From positions 1-64,000 of the forward strand of contig JAFQBM010000053.1 of assembly GCA_017399685.1 (NCBI GenBank): DNA of 64,000 nucleotides, given 5' to 3'. Under the pieces are notes generated by a model. It worked only from the letters and a program-made list of their open reading frames with translations, was not told the origin of the DNA and ran no database searches. Both the position numbers and the translations under genes were made by a program. This document shows, one piece after another, positions 55,001 through 62,593 of this stretch (position 1 is the first letter of the stretch; each line of letters opens with the position of its first letter). Source of the DNA: Lachnospiraceae bacterium. GTDB lineage: Bacteria; Bacillota; Clostridia; Lachnospirales; Lachnospiraceae.

Positions 55001-57132
55001 TAAAACTGACTTTATCCAGTGCAAAATTACTTGCCAAGAATGATATAAAGATTGATACAAAGGAATTAAGCGAAATTGTTGACCAGTTAAAGGAACTGGA
55101 AAAAGAGGCTTGTAGAAGACAGTTGATTGAAAACCGCATTGAGCCTACGGAAGAAAACATAGAGCAATTCAGAATTACCACTAAGATGGCAGAAGAATTA
55201 AAGGAAATGCCAAGTTATTCTGTTGCTAAGTTTGTTCGTGAACCGATTCCAATGACCATGGAAGGCTTGCATGAAGAAGGAAGAAAGTTAAAAGCTGACT
55301 TCGATGCGGCCAATGAACGTTACGAAACCATGATGACCAAGCCTAGAAGTGACATGGGAGATTCTATTAATAAGGCATTCCGGAATGTGGATGATATTTT
55401 AAAAGAAATGGATTTAGAAGTAACGGAAGCAAACCAGAGAGCCGTAAGAATCTTAGGTTATAACTCCATGGAAATTACAGAGGAAAATTTAGAGGCAGTT
55501 AAAGCCAAAGATTTAAGTGTAAACCGATTGTTAAATCAATTAACACCACAGACGGTTATGGAATTTATCCGTAATGGGGAAAATATCATTAAGATTCCGG
55601 TAGAAGAGTTAAATCTTAAAATAGAGGCCATGAATAATGAGGCACAGGAAAAAGAGGTTGCCCGTTATAGTGAATTCTTATATAAATTAGAAAAAAACAA
55701 AGAAATTACTCCAGAAGAAAGAACTGCCTTCGTAGGTGTATACCGTCTGCTGGATAAGGTAGTAAAATCCAAAGGACGTGATATTGGTGCATTGGTAAAA
55801 TCCGGACAGGAGATTACCCTTAAGAATCTTTTGACGGCCCAAAGAACCATAAAAGCATCGAAAATTGATGCCAATATTGATGACGAATTCGGTATGGTAA
55901 CGGAAGTCATTGAAAAAGGTGTGAAGATTACAGAGCAGATTGAACAGGGATTTACCAATGGTTCGAAACATTCTGTATCAGATTCATTCTTGCAGGAAGG
56001 TGTTCAGAATTCTGTTTTAGCCGGTGTGGGTACTCAGAATGCGGACAGTTCTGTTTTGGGACAAGAAGGTCAGATTGGCTTAGAAGCAATAAAGCAGGAA
56101 GCCGAGAAAACTCAGGAAACAGTACAGCAAGAAGAAATATTGCAACAGGTAGAAAAGGAACAGAAGGTAGAAGAGGACTCTTTGATGAAGCAAACCATTT
56201 CTTACCAGCAGGATTTGGCGAAGGAAATTTTAAAATACATAAATCCAGGTGATTTAAAGGCTTTAAGTAAAGTATTTGGTGAAAATCTTGAACATATGAC
56301 CTTTGAGCAAATCAAAGATCGTTTATCCAGAACTTCAGGAAGGAATGTGGATGTTGCATTTACTGGTGAACCTGTTTTAGAGGAATATCAGGAAGAACAG
56401 ATGAAGGAATGGAAACAACTTGCCCAGACAGAGCAAAAAGTCATGAAAGCCCTGTCAGACTTCGATGTTTCTAAGACTTTATCTAACGCCAAGGCATTTG
56501 AAACCATTTTTAGCAAGGAAACTCCGTTGTTTGAACAAATTAAGAAGGAATTTGAACCAAAGACCAAGAAGGATGAAAAAGAGAAGAAAATCCAAAAATC
56601 CATTTCTTCCTTGGGAGGATTCTTCGCAGGAAAAGAAGAGGCAGTCCGTGCTTATGATGATTTTGCGGAAGAATTAATGGATGAAAGCGGTCAGGAAGAA
56701 ACCTTGACTACGAAAGATATTCTTGCAAGAAAGAATCTTATGCTGGCTGGAAATCTTATGGCGAAAATGGCAAGAGAAGAAAGCTTCATTGTTCCTGTTC
56801 AGATTCAAAACAAAGATACTACCATGGAAGTAACCTTAAAGAGTAATGGAACAGGAAAAGGTACCATTCAGGCAAGTGTGGTTGCAGGAAACTGGGGCGA
56901 AATCACAGCAGAACTTCTGGTAGAAGAAGGAAAAGTATCTGTATATTCCAAGGCAGAATCAAAAGAGGGAGAGGCAGCATTAAATAAGGCATTAAGTGTT
57001 TTGGAAGGCACCTTATCAGCAAACCACATTACTTTACAGCAGACAAGACAGCCAATTCAAGGCACAGGAGACGCATCTACGAAACAGTTATATCAGGTAG
57101 CGAAATCTTTCGTAGAAGCATTCCGGGCTTAA
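52066..57132 (+). CDS. Giant FliK/DUF6240-like flagellar protein
   Basis: 1688 residues from ATG 52066, which follows TGGAGG. The N-terminus (IRQTPGFDRSTSGIYERI) and the last 130 residues (MAKMAREESFIVPVQIQNKD, then a GTIQASVVAGNWGEITAELL strand pair and EAALNKALSVLEGTLSANHITL) resemble FliK/hook-length-type and DUF6240 proteins; FliK measures hook length in the flagellum. Residues about 400-950 are a huge low-complexity stretch of Lys/Glu-rich segments. It sits just upstream of flagellin and shares a sigma-28-type promoter class with it. The function is inferred from position and ends. Confidence 0.7.
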   Translation: MAINIRQTPGFDRSTSGIYERINKTEAENVKQTEVARNVEEGQVVEGTVCENKGQKSIQIQGEEVPVSSEVIKDYEVGETLYLKVDTKEEGKVSLKILSSDEVKQIKAEQIKTESKKAEQTNVDIRQTFSHTSSVNSVVEKSQKEMKSVSKKIETATGEIAKLLKSSKVTVTVSKDVEKAVEKVVNELDVSHVNLLESQAVEVENTDVRTLSNMISKMEQQEQKEVNKEEIMHAVVEKGKELSTFPDGKMYYMISNELELTVNNLYKAEYSYDKDYQNQRLSKEEWEQLKPKVEEYLKKEQIAPNEENMGAAKWLMDHKLPITKANVADVKAMQTISEKGVEEEVLHNNVKHYFELNLDPKEANVFYENEGKVAEKLMEKVQQLNDKDMDAAIEQLVKQEQPLTLDNMLKEVEKQKTAGENTKEAASHEAEKEINSGDEKKQNNVNIGEMKDSDTKEKSKYETTRNTVSDVYIKEEKKTAEKTVNGTGKEIYAAEKKAETLQVSENTIEKQTEIWEASKKVTAKATYVPETLKNITTKEESALEVPKYVTKKEAEILNAEEKVSEKGEEVSKTEKKTTVKTEIPEGGKKADGNIVEISEGKSAADFEQVLDELDSQDINYRKIENQEKREQATKETKEEVLSAKEDVSYEQLGKIHIKRQPKRFSIPDVTKNTEEIKRNSSATVKESEIQKGQPEKVVDKGVEAEKVLSETVENIENEKVFSETVPDKADETSKSISENETKKENTYSEKETEKTEIGKEEGTVSEKTEAGIEYKEAENKKVPVHESKREEKATSDDESKKEEKVFSVNETPRESSANEAKREESTKETLSKEQSELLFGTMGGVGDVSEIASKENKAEKKDSDFHGTSVKDIKENAQVRSEDSNQESNHNFERTFKEESVRNDSASMTQESKGDVEGISKKDTVNTDSVKETRKEADVSERTKETSKGQNKEMPSSLNGAELEAKIITAKRQLEEIRLKLTLSSAKLLAKNDIKIDTKELSEIVDQLKELEKEACRRQLIENRIEPTEENIEQFRITTKMAEELKEMPSYSVAKFVREPIPMTMEGLHEEGRKLKADFDAANERYETMMTKPRSDMGDSINKAFRNVDDILKEMDLEVTEANQRAVRILGYNSMEITEENLEAVKAKDLSVNRLLNQLTPQTVMEFIRNGENIIKIPVEELNLKIEAMNNEAQEKEVARYSEFLYKLEKNKEITPEERTAFVGVYRLLDKVVKSKGRDIGALVKSGQEITLKNLLTAQRTIKASKIDANIDDEFGMVTEVIEKGVKITEQIEQGFTNGSKHSVSDSFLQEGVQNSVLAGVGTQNADSSVLGQEGQIGLEAIKQEAEKTQETVQQEEILQQVEKEQKVEEDSLMKQTISYQQDLAKEILKYINPGDLKALSKVFGENLEHMTFEQIKDRLSRTSGRNVDVAFTGEPVLEEYQEEQMKEWKQLAQTEQKVMKALSDFDVSKTLSNAKAFETIFSKETPLFEQIKKEFEPKTKKDEKEKKIQKSISSLGGFFAGKEEAVRAYDDFAEELMDESGQEETLTTKDILARKNLMLAGNLMAKMAREESFIVPVQIQNKDTTMEVTLKSNGTGKGTIQASVVAGNWGEITAELLVEEGKVSVYSKAESKEGEAALNKALSVLEGTLSANHITLQQTRQPIQGTGDASTKQLYQVAKSFVEAFRA

Positions 57133-57155
57133 GGAGATATCTTTTTAAACAATCC

Positions 57156-57200
57156 GTTTTTGGTGAAAAGAAAAAGAAAAAACAAAACCAAAAACTTTTC
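57156..57200 (+). terminator. Likely terminator after the FliK-like gene
   Basis: GTTTTTGG (57156-57163) pairs with CCAAAAAC (57188-57195), followed by TTTTC. The loop is long and A-rich. Confidence 0.5.
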
Positions 57201-57210
57201 AAAATTCTAT

Positions 57211-57237
57211 TAAGTTTTGAAAAAATCCATCCGATAA
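57211..57237 (+). promoter_or_regulatory. Sigma-28-type promoter of flagellin
   Basis: TAAG (57211-57214), a 15-base spacer and TCCGATAA (57230-57237), one mismatch in each half to the consensus TAAA-N15-GCCGATAA. Confidence 0.7.
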
Positions 57238-57314
57238 TATAGACATAAAACAAAGAAACGTGTGGTACTTAAGGCTACATACGAAAATTAAGAGAAAAGG
57301 ACAGGTGTTATATT

Positions 57315-58913
57315 ATGAGAATTAACCATAACATTCCAGCATTAATTGCAAATAATCAATTAGCAGCTACGAACAATAACTTAGCAAAATCTTTACAAAA
57401 ACTTTCTTCTGGTAAGAGAATTAACAAGGCAGCAGACGATGCAGCAGGTCTTGCAATTTCACAGAAGATGGATACTCAGGTAAGAGGTTTAACTCAGGCT
57501 ACCAGAAATGCTAACGATGGTATTTCTGTTATCCAGACAGCAGAAGGTGCTTTAAATGAAGTACACTCTATGTTACAAAGAATGAGAGAGCTTGCAGTTC
57601 AGGTTTCTAACGGAACTTACGATGAAGTAGATAGAGCTTCCGTACAGGACGAAATCAATCAGTTAAATGAAGAAATCCAAAGAATTTCTGATACGACTGA
57701 ATTCAATGAAAGAAAATTATTAAATGGTGAAATCGATAGAAGAAGTTATTCTACTACTAAGAATTTAAATATTGTATCTCTTTCTGATGGTGTTAATCCA
57801 GCAGATTATGGTTTGACAGTAACTCAGGATGCAAGACAGGCGGTTCTTGTAGGCGATAAAATTGATACAACTACGATTACTGGTTTATTAGATTCTAATA
57901 ACTTGGTTACAGAAAAAGCATCCGGTACGATTAATATTAATGGCGAAGAAGTAAAAATCGAAGCAGGGGATACTGCAGATGATGTATATGATAAGCTTCG
58001 TGAACTTTGTGAGAGAGTAAATGTAGATGTATTTACTATCAGTGATAAAACTATCACTCCAGCAAATGCAGCTGTAAATGCAGGATATCAGGCAGAAACT
58101 TTTGCTTTTGATGCAGCTAAGCAATTGGTATTTTGTTCAAAAGAATATGGTTCAGACCAAAAAGTGGAAGTTTACTGTGACAGTACAGAATTAAAGACAT
58201 TATTAGGTATTACGAATGGTCGAGCAACTGGTGTTGATGTAAAAGCAGAATTCCCATTAGATACGAATGATATCGATGATGATAGTAATAAAACAGAACG
58301 TATTGGTTTTTCGGATACTGCTACTATCGCATGTAAGGGAAATGTTATTACAGTGACAGATAAAGATGGTTTTGAAATGAAGTTTGAACCTATCATTGGT
58401 GCAGTAGGAACAACATTCGTAGATGCATTTGTAGCAGCGGGTGCAGGTGATGTGACAGAAGCACAAGCTCCAACAGGTGGTACAGATATTGAAGCTGTAG
58501 TTAATGTTCTTGATGCAGGTCCAATGGATTTACAAATTGGTGCAAACGAAGGACAGATGATGGAAATCAGAATTCCAGCTATGACTCCAAAGGCTCTTGG
58601 AATTGATAAATTAAATTTAGCTACTGCAGATGGAGCTCAGGCAGCAATCACTACTATCGATGCAGCTGTAAATAAAGTTTCTCAGATGCGTTCTAAGTTA
58701 GGTGCTTACCAGAACAGATTAGAGCATACGGTTGCTAACTTAGGTGTTGCTTCTGAAAACATGACAGAATCTTTATCACGTATCGAAGATGCAGATATGG
58801 CAGCAGAAATGTCAGCTTATACACAAACAAACGTATTAGCACAGGCTGGTACTTCCATGCTTGCAAAGGCAAATGAAATGCCAAATACAGTATTACAATT
58901 ATTACAACAATAA
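57315..58913 (+). CDS. fliC: Flagellin
   Basis: 532 residues. The conserved N-terminal D0/D1 region (MRINHNIPALIANNQLA, then LSSGKRINKAADDAAGLAISQ) and C-terminal D0 region (YTQTNVLAQAGTSMLAKANE) polymerise into the filament; the centre is the variable surface domain. The TLR5-contact segment LQRMRELAVQ (residues 87-96) is present, so it is likely a TLR5 ligand in a gut setting. It is secreted by the flagellar type III system, with FliS as chaperone just downstream. Usually also called hag in Firmicutes. Start follows AAAGGACAGG. Confidence 0.97.
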   Translation: MRINHNIPALIANNQLAATNNNLAKSLQKLSSGKRINKAADDAAGLAISQKMDTQVRGLTQATRNANDGISVIQTAEGALNEVHSMLQRMRELAVQVSNGTYDEVDRASVQDEINQLNEEIQRISDTTEFNERKLLNGEIDRRSYSTTKNLNIVSLSDGVNPADYGLTVTQDARQAVLVGDKIDTTTITGLLDSNNLVTEKASGTININGEEVKIEAGDTADDVYDKLRELCERVNVDVFTISDKTITPANAAVNAGYQAETFAFDAAKQLVFCSKEYGSDQKVEVYCDSTELKTLLGITNGRATGVDVKAEFPLDTNDIDDDSNKTERIGFSDTATIACKGNVITVTDKDGFEMKFEPIIGAVGTTFVDAFVAAGAGDVTEAQAPTGGTDIEAVVNVLDAGPMDLQIGANEGQMMEIRIPAMTPKALGIDKLNLATADGAQAAITTIDAAVNKVSQMRSKLGAYQNRLEHTVANLGVASENMTESLSRIEDADMAAEMSAYTQTNVLAQAGTSMLAKANEMPNTVLQLLQQ

Positions 58914-59017
58914 TAAACGGAACTGGTTTACTCGTCCTTAGTTAGAAGTGTGCAGGTTTGACTGCAAGGGATGCATAATCATGGATGAGAAAAGAATAAC
59001 AGTTTTATATATTGAAG

Positions 59018-59064
59018 GTTTCATGGGGCGGTTAGCTATTTCGTAGCTAACCGTTTCGTGAAAT
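59018..59064 (+). terminator. Hairpin between flagellin and FliS
   Basis: GGTTAGCTA (59030-59038) pairs with TAGCTAACC (59044-59052), and outer arms TTTCA/TGAAA extend the stem. No T run, so it may attenuate fliS or stabilise fliC mRNA instead of ending it. Confidence 0.5.
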
Positions 59065-59093
59065 ATAGAAAATAAAATTTAAGGAGCGGTTCT

Positions 59094-59573
59094 ATGACAA
59101 AGGAACAAATCAATGAATTTAGTTACCGTATTACCAATGCCAACTCTGGACAAATGATCGTAGTGTTATATGACATGGAACTTGTTTATATAGAGGAAGC
59201 ATTGTCTTTACAGGAAGATAAAGAAAAGTTTGTTACTAAGTTAAGACAGGCACAAAAAGTACATCAGGAACTAATGAATACCGTATCTTATGAGGAAGCT
59301 CCTGTTGTTGCCCTAGATGTTATGGCACTTTATCTTTTTGTAAATAAGAAATTGGTAGAATCCATTGTAAAAAGAAAGAATATAGAGTTAGAAGCTGCCA
59401 TGAAAGTGTTAAAAGATTTAAGAGTCGGATTTGAGGCACATGCAAAGTTAGATCAGTCCCAGCCACTAATGCAAAATTCCCATCAGGTATACGCCGGATT
59501 AACCTATGGGAAGGGTTATTTAAATGAATCTTATGATGTTATGGCACAACAATCCAGAGGGTTTAAGGCGTAG
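59094..59573 (+). CDS. fliS: FliS-family flagellin export chaperone
   Basis: 159 residues, all helical. The patterns ANSGQMIVVLYDMELVYIEEAL near the N-terminus and LDVMALYLFVNKKLVESIV in the middle are typical of FliS, which binds the flagellin C-terminus to keep it from folding before export. It directly follows the flagellin gene. The C-terminal tail is longer than the usual FliS and Gln/Ser-rich. The start follows AAGGAGCGG. Confidence 0.85.
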   Translation: MTKEQINEFSYRITNANSGQMIVVLYDMELVYIEEALSLQEDKEKFVTKLRQAQKVHQELMNTVSYEEAPVVALDVMALYLFVNKKLVESIVKRKNIELEAAMKVLKDLRVGFEAHAKLDQSQPLMQNSHQVYAGLTYGKGYLNESYDVMAQQSRGFKA

Positions 59574-59660
59574 TCAGATAAGGAAAATATGTATAGAGGA
59601 TGTTACGACATCACCGGATAAGGAAAATTTCTATAGAGAATTTAAGGCATATTCAGTCAA
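59565..59660 (+). repeat. Imperfect direct duplication at the end of fliS
   Basis: AGATAAGGAAAATATGTATAGAG (59576 on) is followed, 39 bases later, by GGATAAGGAAAATTTCTATAG, and TTTAAGGC recurs at 59562 and 59641. The fliS stop lies in the first unit. Confidence 0.55.
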
Positions 59661-59661
59661 G

Positions 59662-59701
59662 AAGGATCATTTGTATGAAAGCAGATGGTCTTTTTTATTT
59701 T
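59662..59701 (+). terminator. Terminator after fliS
   Basis: AAGGATCAT (59662-59670) pairs with ATGGTCTTT (59685-59693), two G-T pairs, followed by a T run. Confidence 0.65.
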
Positions 59702-60013
59702 ATCGTAAGTAAAAGAATGTTGGATAGTTGATAAGATTGATACTTGACAAATAAAACAAAATGACAAATATGTTTATGAAATAATTGAAATTTTTTTGTT
59801 GCTTTTTCACAGTATCTGTGCTATTCTAAAATAAGATAAATTTTAACACATCACTGATAAATTTGGAGAAATTTATAGTCTAATGTTCTATTGTATTTGC
59901 TGTTTTATACCATGATTCGAATTGAGCTGGCGGAGGTAAGAGATAATCTGCTACTTAAGTTAAAATATTTCTTGTAACAAACCTCACAAAGATAATGATA
60001 GGGAGTTGATATA

Positions 60014-60670
60014 ATGACAGATAACGAAATGTTACTAGCAATGTCTAATTTGCTGGAACCGATAAAAACCGATATAAGGGATATGAAAACCAATATTGAA
60101 AAAATTCAGATAACACAAGAAAAAGAAATCTTGCCAAGACTAGAAAACGTCGAAGCAAGATTGGAAAATGTTGAAACAAGGTTGGAAAATGTTGAAACAA
60201 GATTGGAAAATGTCGAAACGAGACTGGAAAATGTCGAAACAAGACTAGAAAATGTTGAAACAAGACTAGAAAATGTTGAAACAAGACTAGAAAACGTCGA
60301 AACAAGATTGGAAAATGTCGAAACAAGATTGGAAAATGTCGAAACAAGACTGGAAAACGTCGAAACAAGGTTGGAAAAAGTGGAAGAAATCCAGGAAAAA
60401 GAAATTCTGCCGAGATTAAAAAATGTCGAAACAAGACTACAGAAAGTAGAAGTAACCCAGGAAAATGAGTTATTGCCAAGAATGAAAAATATTGAAATAA
60501 CGCAAGAAAATCAAATCCTTCCGGGATTACAGTCTATTGCAGTTTGTTATGTATCAACATTTGAAAAATTTAAAAATAGTTTCGAAGATTTAGAAGTAAT
60601 GAAACAGGATATATCGATGCTAAAGAAGGTAGTAATGAACCATAGCGAAAAATTGCAAAAGATATCGTAA
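60014..60670 (+). CDS. Heptad-repeat coiled-coil protein
   Basis: 218 residues. Residues 43-119 are eleven tandem LENVETR heptads (the first reads LENVEAR), a perfect coiled-coil pattern with Leu and Val in the a/d positions. Further coiled-coil heptads (LKNVETR, LQKVEVT) continue, ending in a short helix with MKQDISMLKKVVMN. No signal peptide or membrane segment is seen. The unit is 21 bp, so it can expand or shrink by slippage. I do not know the function; the position inside a flagellar cluster suggests but does not prove a motility link. Start follows GGGAG. Confidence 0.75.
   Translation: MTDNEMLLAMSNLLEPIKTDIRDMKTNIEKIQITQEKEILPRLENVEARLENVETRLENVETRLENVETRLENVETRLENVETRLENVETRLENVETRLENVETRLENVETRLENVETRLEKVEEIQEKEILPRLKNVETRLQKVEVTQENELLPRMKNIEITQENQILPGLQSIAVCYVSTFEKFKNSFEDLEVMKQDISMLKKVVMNHSEKLQKIS
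60140..60370 (+). repeat. 21-bp tandem repeat coding LENVETR heptads
   Basis: Eleven 21-base units in frame. Synonymous differences (TTGGAA/CTAGAA, GTTGAA/GTCGAA) separate the units, so they are not fresh copies but are kept at the protein level. Confidence 0.9.
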
Positions 60671-60759
60671 AAAGATATTGTGGGTGGATTTAAAGAGTGG
60701 AGTGAATTGTGGTATATAAATGTCTAAATTTTTAAAGGATGCAGTTGTGAAAGAACCTC

Positions 60760-60788
60760 TTGTATCTTGTGGAAAAAAAGGGTATACT
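60760..60788 (+). promoter_or_regulatory. Promoter of the YjfB-like gene
   Basis: TTGTAT (60760-60765), a 17-base spacer and TATACT (60783-60788), 40 bases before the ATG. Confidence 0.55.
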
Positions 60789-60827
60789 ATAATTAGTTAG
60801 AACAAACATAAGAAAGGGGTGTTTTTT

Positions 60828-61004
60828 ATGGATATTGCAGCATTATCTATGAACATGGCTTCGACAGAACTGCAGACTAGGATAGGAACCGCAGTGATGG
60901 AGTTATCTATGGATATGGTGGAACAGGTATCGGATGGAATGAAACAGATGATGGAACAGTCAGTTACTCCATATGTCGGAGGGAATGTGGATATTTCTGT
61001 ATAG
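60828..61004 (+). CDS. YjfB family putative motility protein
   Basis: 58 residues reading MDIAALSMNMASTELQTRIG onwards, the pattern of the small YjfB/PF14070 family linked to motility in Firmicutes. The start at 60828 follows AAAGGGG; a longer form from 60819 is possible. It has a promoter and a hairpin terminator of its own. The function is not known, but the position at the end of the flagellar cluster agrees. Confidence 0.8.
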   Translation: MDIAALSMNMASTELQTRIGTAVMELSMDMVEQVSDGMKQMMEQSVTPYVGGNVDISV

Positions 61005-61020
61005 TATGATGGAAGATTCA

Positions 61021-61055
61021 AAAAGGACTGATGCGTAAGCAACAGTCCTTTTCGT
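61021..61055 (+). terminator. Terminator of the YjfB-like gene
   Basis: AAAAGGACTG (61021-61030) pairs with CAGTCCTTTT (61043-61052). Confidence 0.75.
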
Positions 61056-61258
61056 GAAGTGAATAACTTAAGGGGTATTTTTTGTGATAGAATAAGAAAA
61101 TAAGGATTATGATAACTTGATTATGTACGACATATATCAAAGGTTAAGGTCGTGCTAATTTTAAATAAATTTTATAGTAGAAAGATATGAAAGAAAGGAA
61201 TTGTAGAATTCAAAAAGAATTGTGCTAACGATTTTTGATTTTGCATAAGGGAAAGAAA

Positions 61259-62512
61259 ATGACGAAAATTGATATTATCTCAGGTTTTTTAGGAGCTGGA
61301 AAGACTACATTAATTAAAAAATTATTAAAAGAAGCTTTGAGCGGACAGAAGGTAGTTTTGATTGAAAATGAATTTGGTGAAATTGGTATTGACGGAGGAT
61401 TTTTAAAAGAAGCCGGAGTACAGATAACAGAAATGAATTCTGGTTGCATTTGTTGTTCTTTAGTTGGAGATTTTGGAACTGCTTTGAAGGATGTGTTAAA
61501 TACTTATACACCAGATCGTGTTATTATCGAACCATCTGGAGTAGGAAAATTATCTGATGTAATTAAGGCAGTAGAAGATGTTGCAAAGGAAATTGAAGTG
61601 GAATTAAATAGTTATACTGCTGTAGTAGATGCATCAAAATGTAAGATGTATATGAAGAATTTTGGTGAATTCTTTAATAATCAAGTGGAATATGCCAATA
61701 CCATTATTCTAAGCAGAACTCAGAACATGAAGGAAGATAAACTGGAAGCTAGTGTTGCATTACTTCGCCAGCACAATGAAAATGCTAAGATTGTAACTAC
61801 ACCTTGGGATGATATTTCTGGTGAAAAGATGTTAGAAACTATGGAGGCTTCGAAGTCATTGGCAGATGAAATGATGGAAGAACAACATTATCATGAAGAA
61901 GGACACTGTTGTGGACACCATCATGGGCACGAACATGAGCATGAAGAAGGACACTGCTGTGGACACCATCATGGGCACGAACATGAGCATGAAGAAGGAC
62001 ACTGCTGTGGACACCATCATGAGCACGAACATGAACATGAAGAAGGACATTGTTGCGGACACCATCATGAGCACGAACATGAGCATGAAGAAGGACACTG
62101 CTGTGGACACCATCATGAGCACGAACATGAGCATGAAGAAGGACATTGTTGCGGACACCATCATGAGCACGAACATGAACATGAAGAAGGACACTGCTGT
62201 GGACACCATCATGACCATGCTCATCACCATCATGCAGATGATGTATTTAACAGCTGGGGAGTAGAAACTCCACATAAATTTGAAAAAGCAAAGGTAGAAG
62301 AAGCTTTGGAGAAATTAGCGAATACAGAAGAATTCGGTATTATTTTACGAGCAAAGGGCATGATTGCTGGCGTAGATGGAACATGGATTTATTTTGATTT
62401 GGTTCCAGGAGAATATGAATTAAGAGAAGGAAGTCCGGAATATACAGGAAGACTTTGTGTGATTGGAACGAAATTAGAGGAAGAAAAATTAAAGGAATTG
62501 TTTGAAATCTAA
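61259..62512 (+). CDS. COG0523/CobW-family GTPase with His/Cys-rich repeats
   Basis: 417 residues from ATG 61259. The P-loop SGFLGAGKTT (residues 8-17), ENEFGEIG, the metal-site CICC (63-66) and EPSGVGKLSD mark the G3E GTPases, which deliver Zn, Ni or Co to enzymes. Between residues 213 and 324 are seven tandem 16-residue units of the form EEGHCCGHHHEHEHEH, a very dense metal-binding sponge. The CobW C-terminal domain follows (residues about 335-417). The family and the repeats point to zinc or nickel storage and delivery. It precedes a second CobW protein by 81 bases. Confidence 0.88.
   Translation: MTKIDIISGFLGAGKTTLIKKLLKEALSGQKVVLIENEFGEIGIDGGFLKEAGVQITEMNSGCICCSLVGDFGTALKDVLNTYTPDRVIIEPSGVGKLSDVIKAVEDVAKEIEVELNSYTAVVDASKCKMYMKNFGEFFNNQVEYANTIILSRTQNMKEDKLEASVALLRQHNENAKIVTTPWDDISGEKMLETMEASKSLADEMMEEQHYHEEGHCCGHHHGHEHEHEEGHCCGHHHGHEHEHEEGHCCGHHHEHEHEHEEGHCCGHHHEHEHEHEEGHCCGHHHEHEHEHEEGHCCGHHHEHEHEHEEGHCCGHHHDHAHHHHADDVFNSWGVETPHKFEKAKVEEALEKLANTEEFGIILRAKGMIAGVDGTWIYFDLVPGEYELREGSPEYTGRLCVIGTKLEEEKLKELFEI
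61895..62230 (+). repeat. 48-bp tandem repeat coding the His/Cys-rich units
   Basis: Seven in-frame 48-base units, nearly identical in DNA (two sub-types differ in GGGCACG/GAGCACG and CATTGTTGCGG/CACTGCTGTGG). Such identity suggests recent slippage or gene conversion and a length that may vary between strains. Confidence 0.92.
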
Positions 62513-62593
62513 TTTTTATTGATTGGGAGGCAGGAAATAACAGACTTGATTCCTAAAAATTAAGATTATCTTGGAAAGCGAGGTCCATAACAT

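Noticed and set aside
60140-60370. Regular 21-bp repeats that could suggest a CRISPR array
   Set aside because: The units are contiguous, in frame and code for coiled-coil heptads; there are no spacers.
61895-62230. 48-bp repeats that could suggest a CRISPR array, and a long antisense ORF over them
   Set aside because: No unique spacers; the sense frame is a COG0523 protein. The antisense frame is a by-product of the repeated His/Glu codons.
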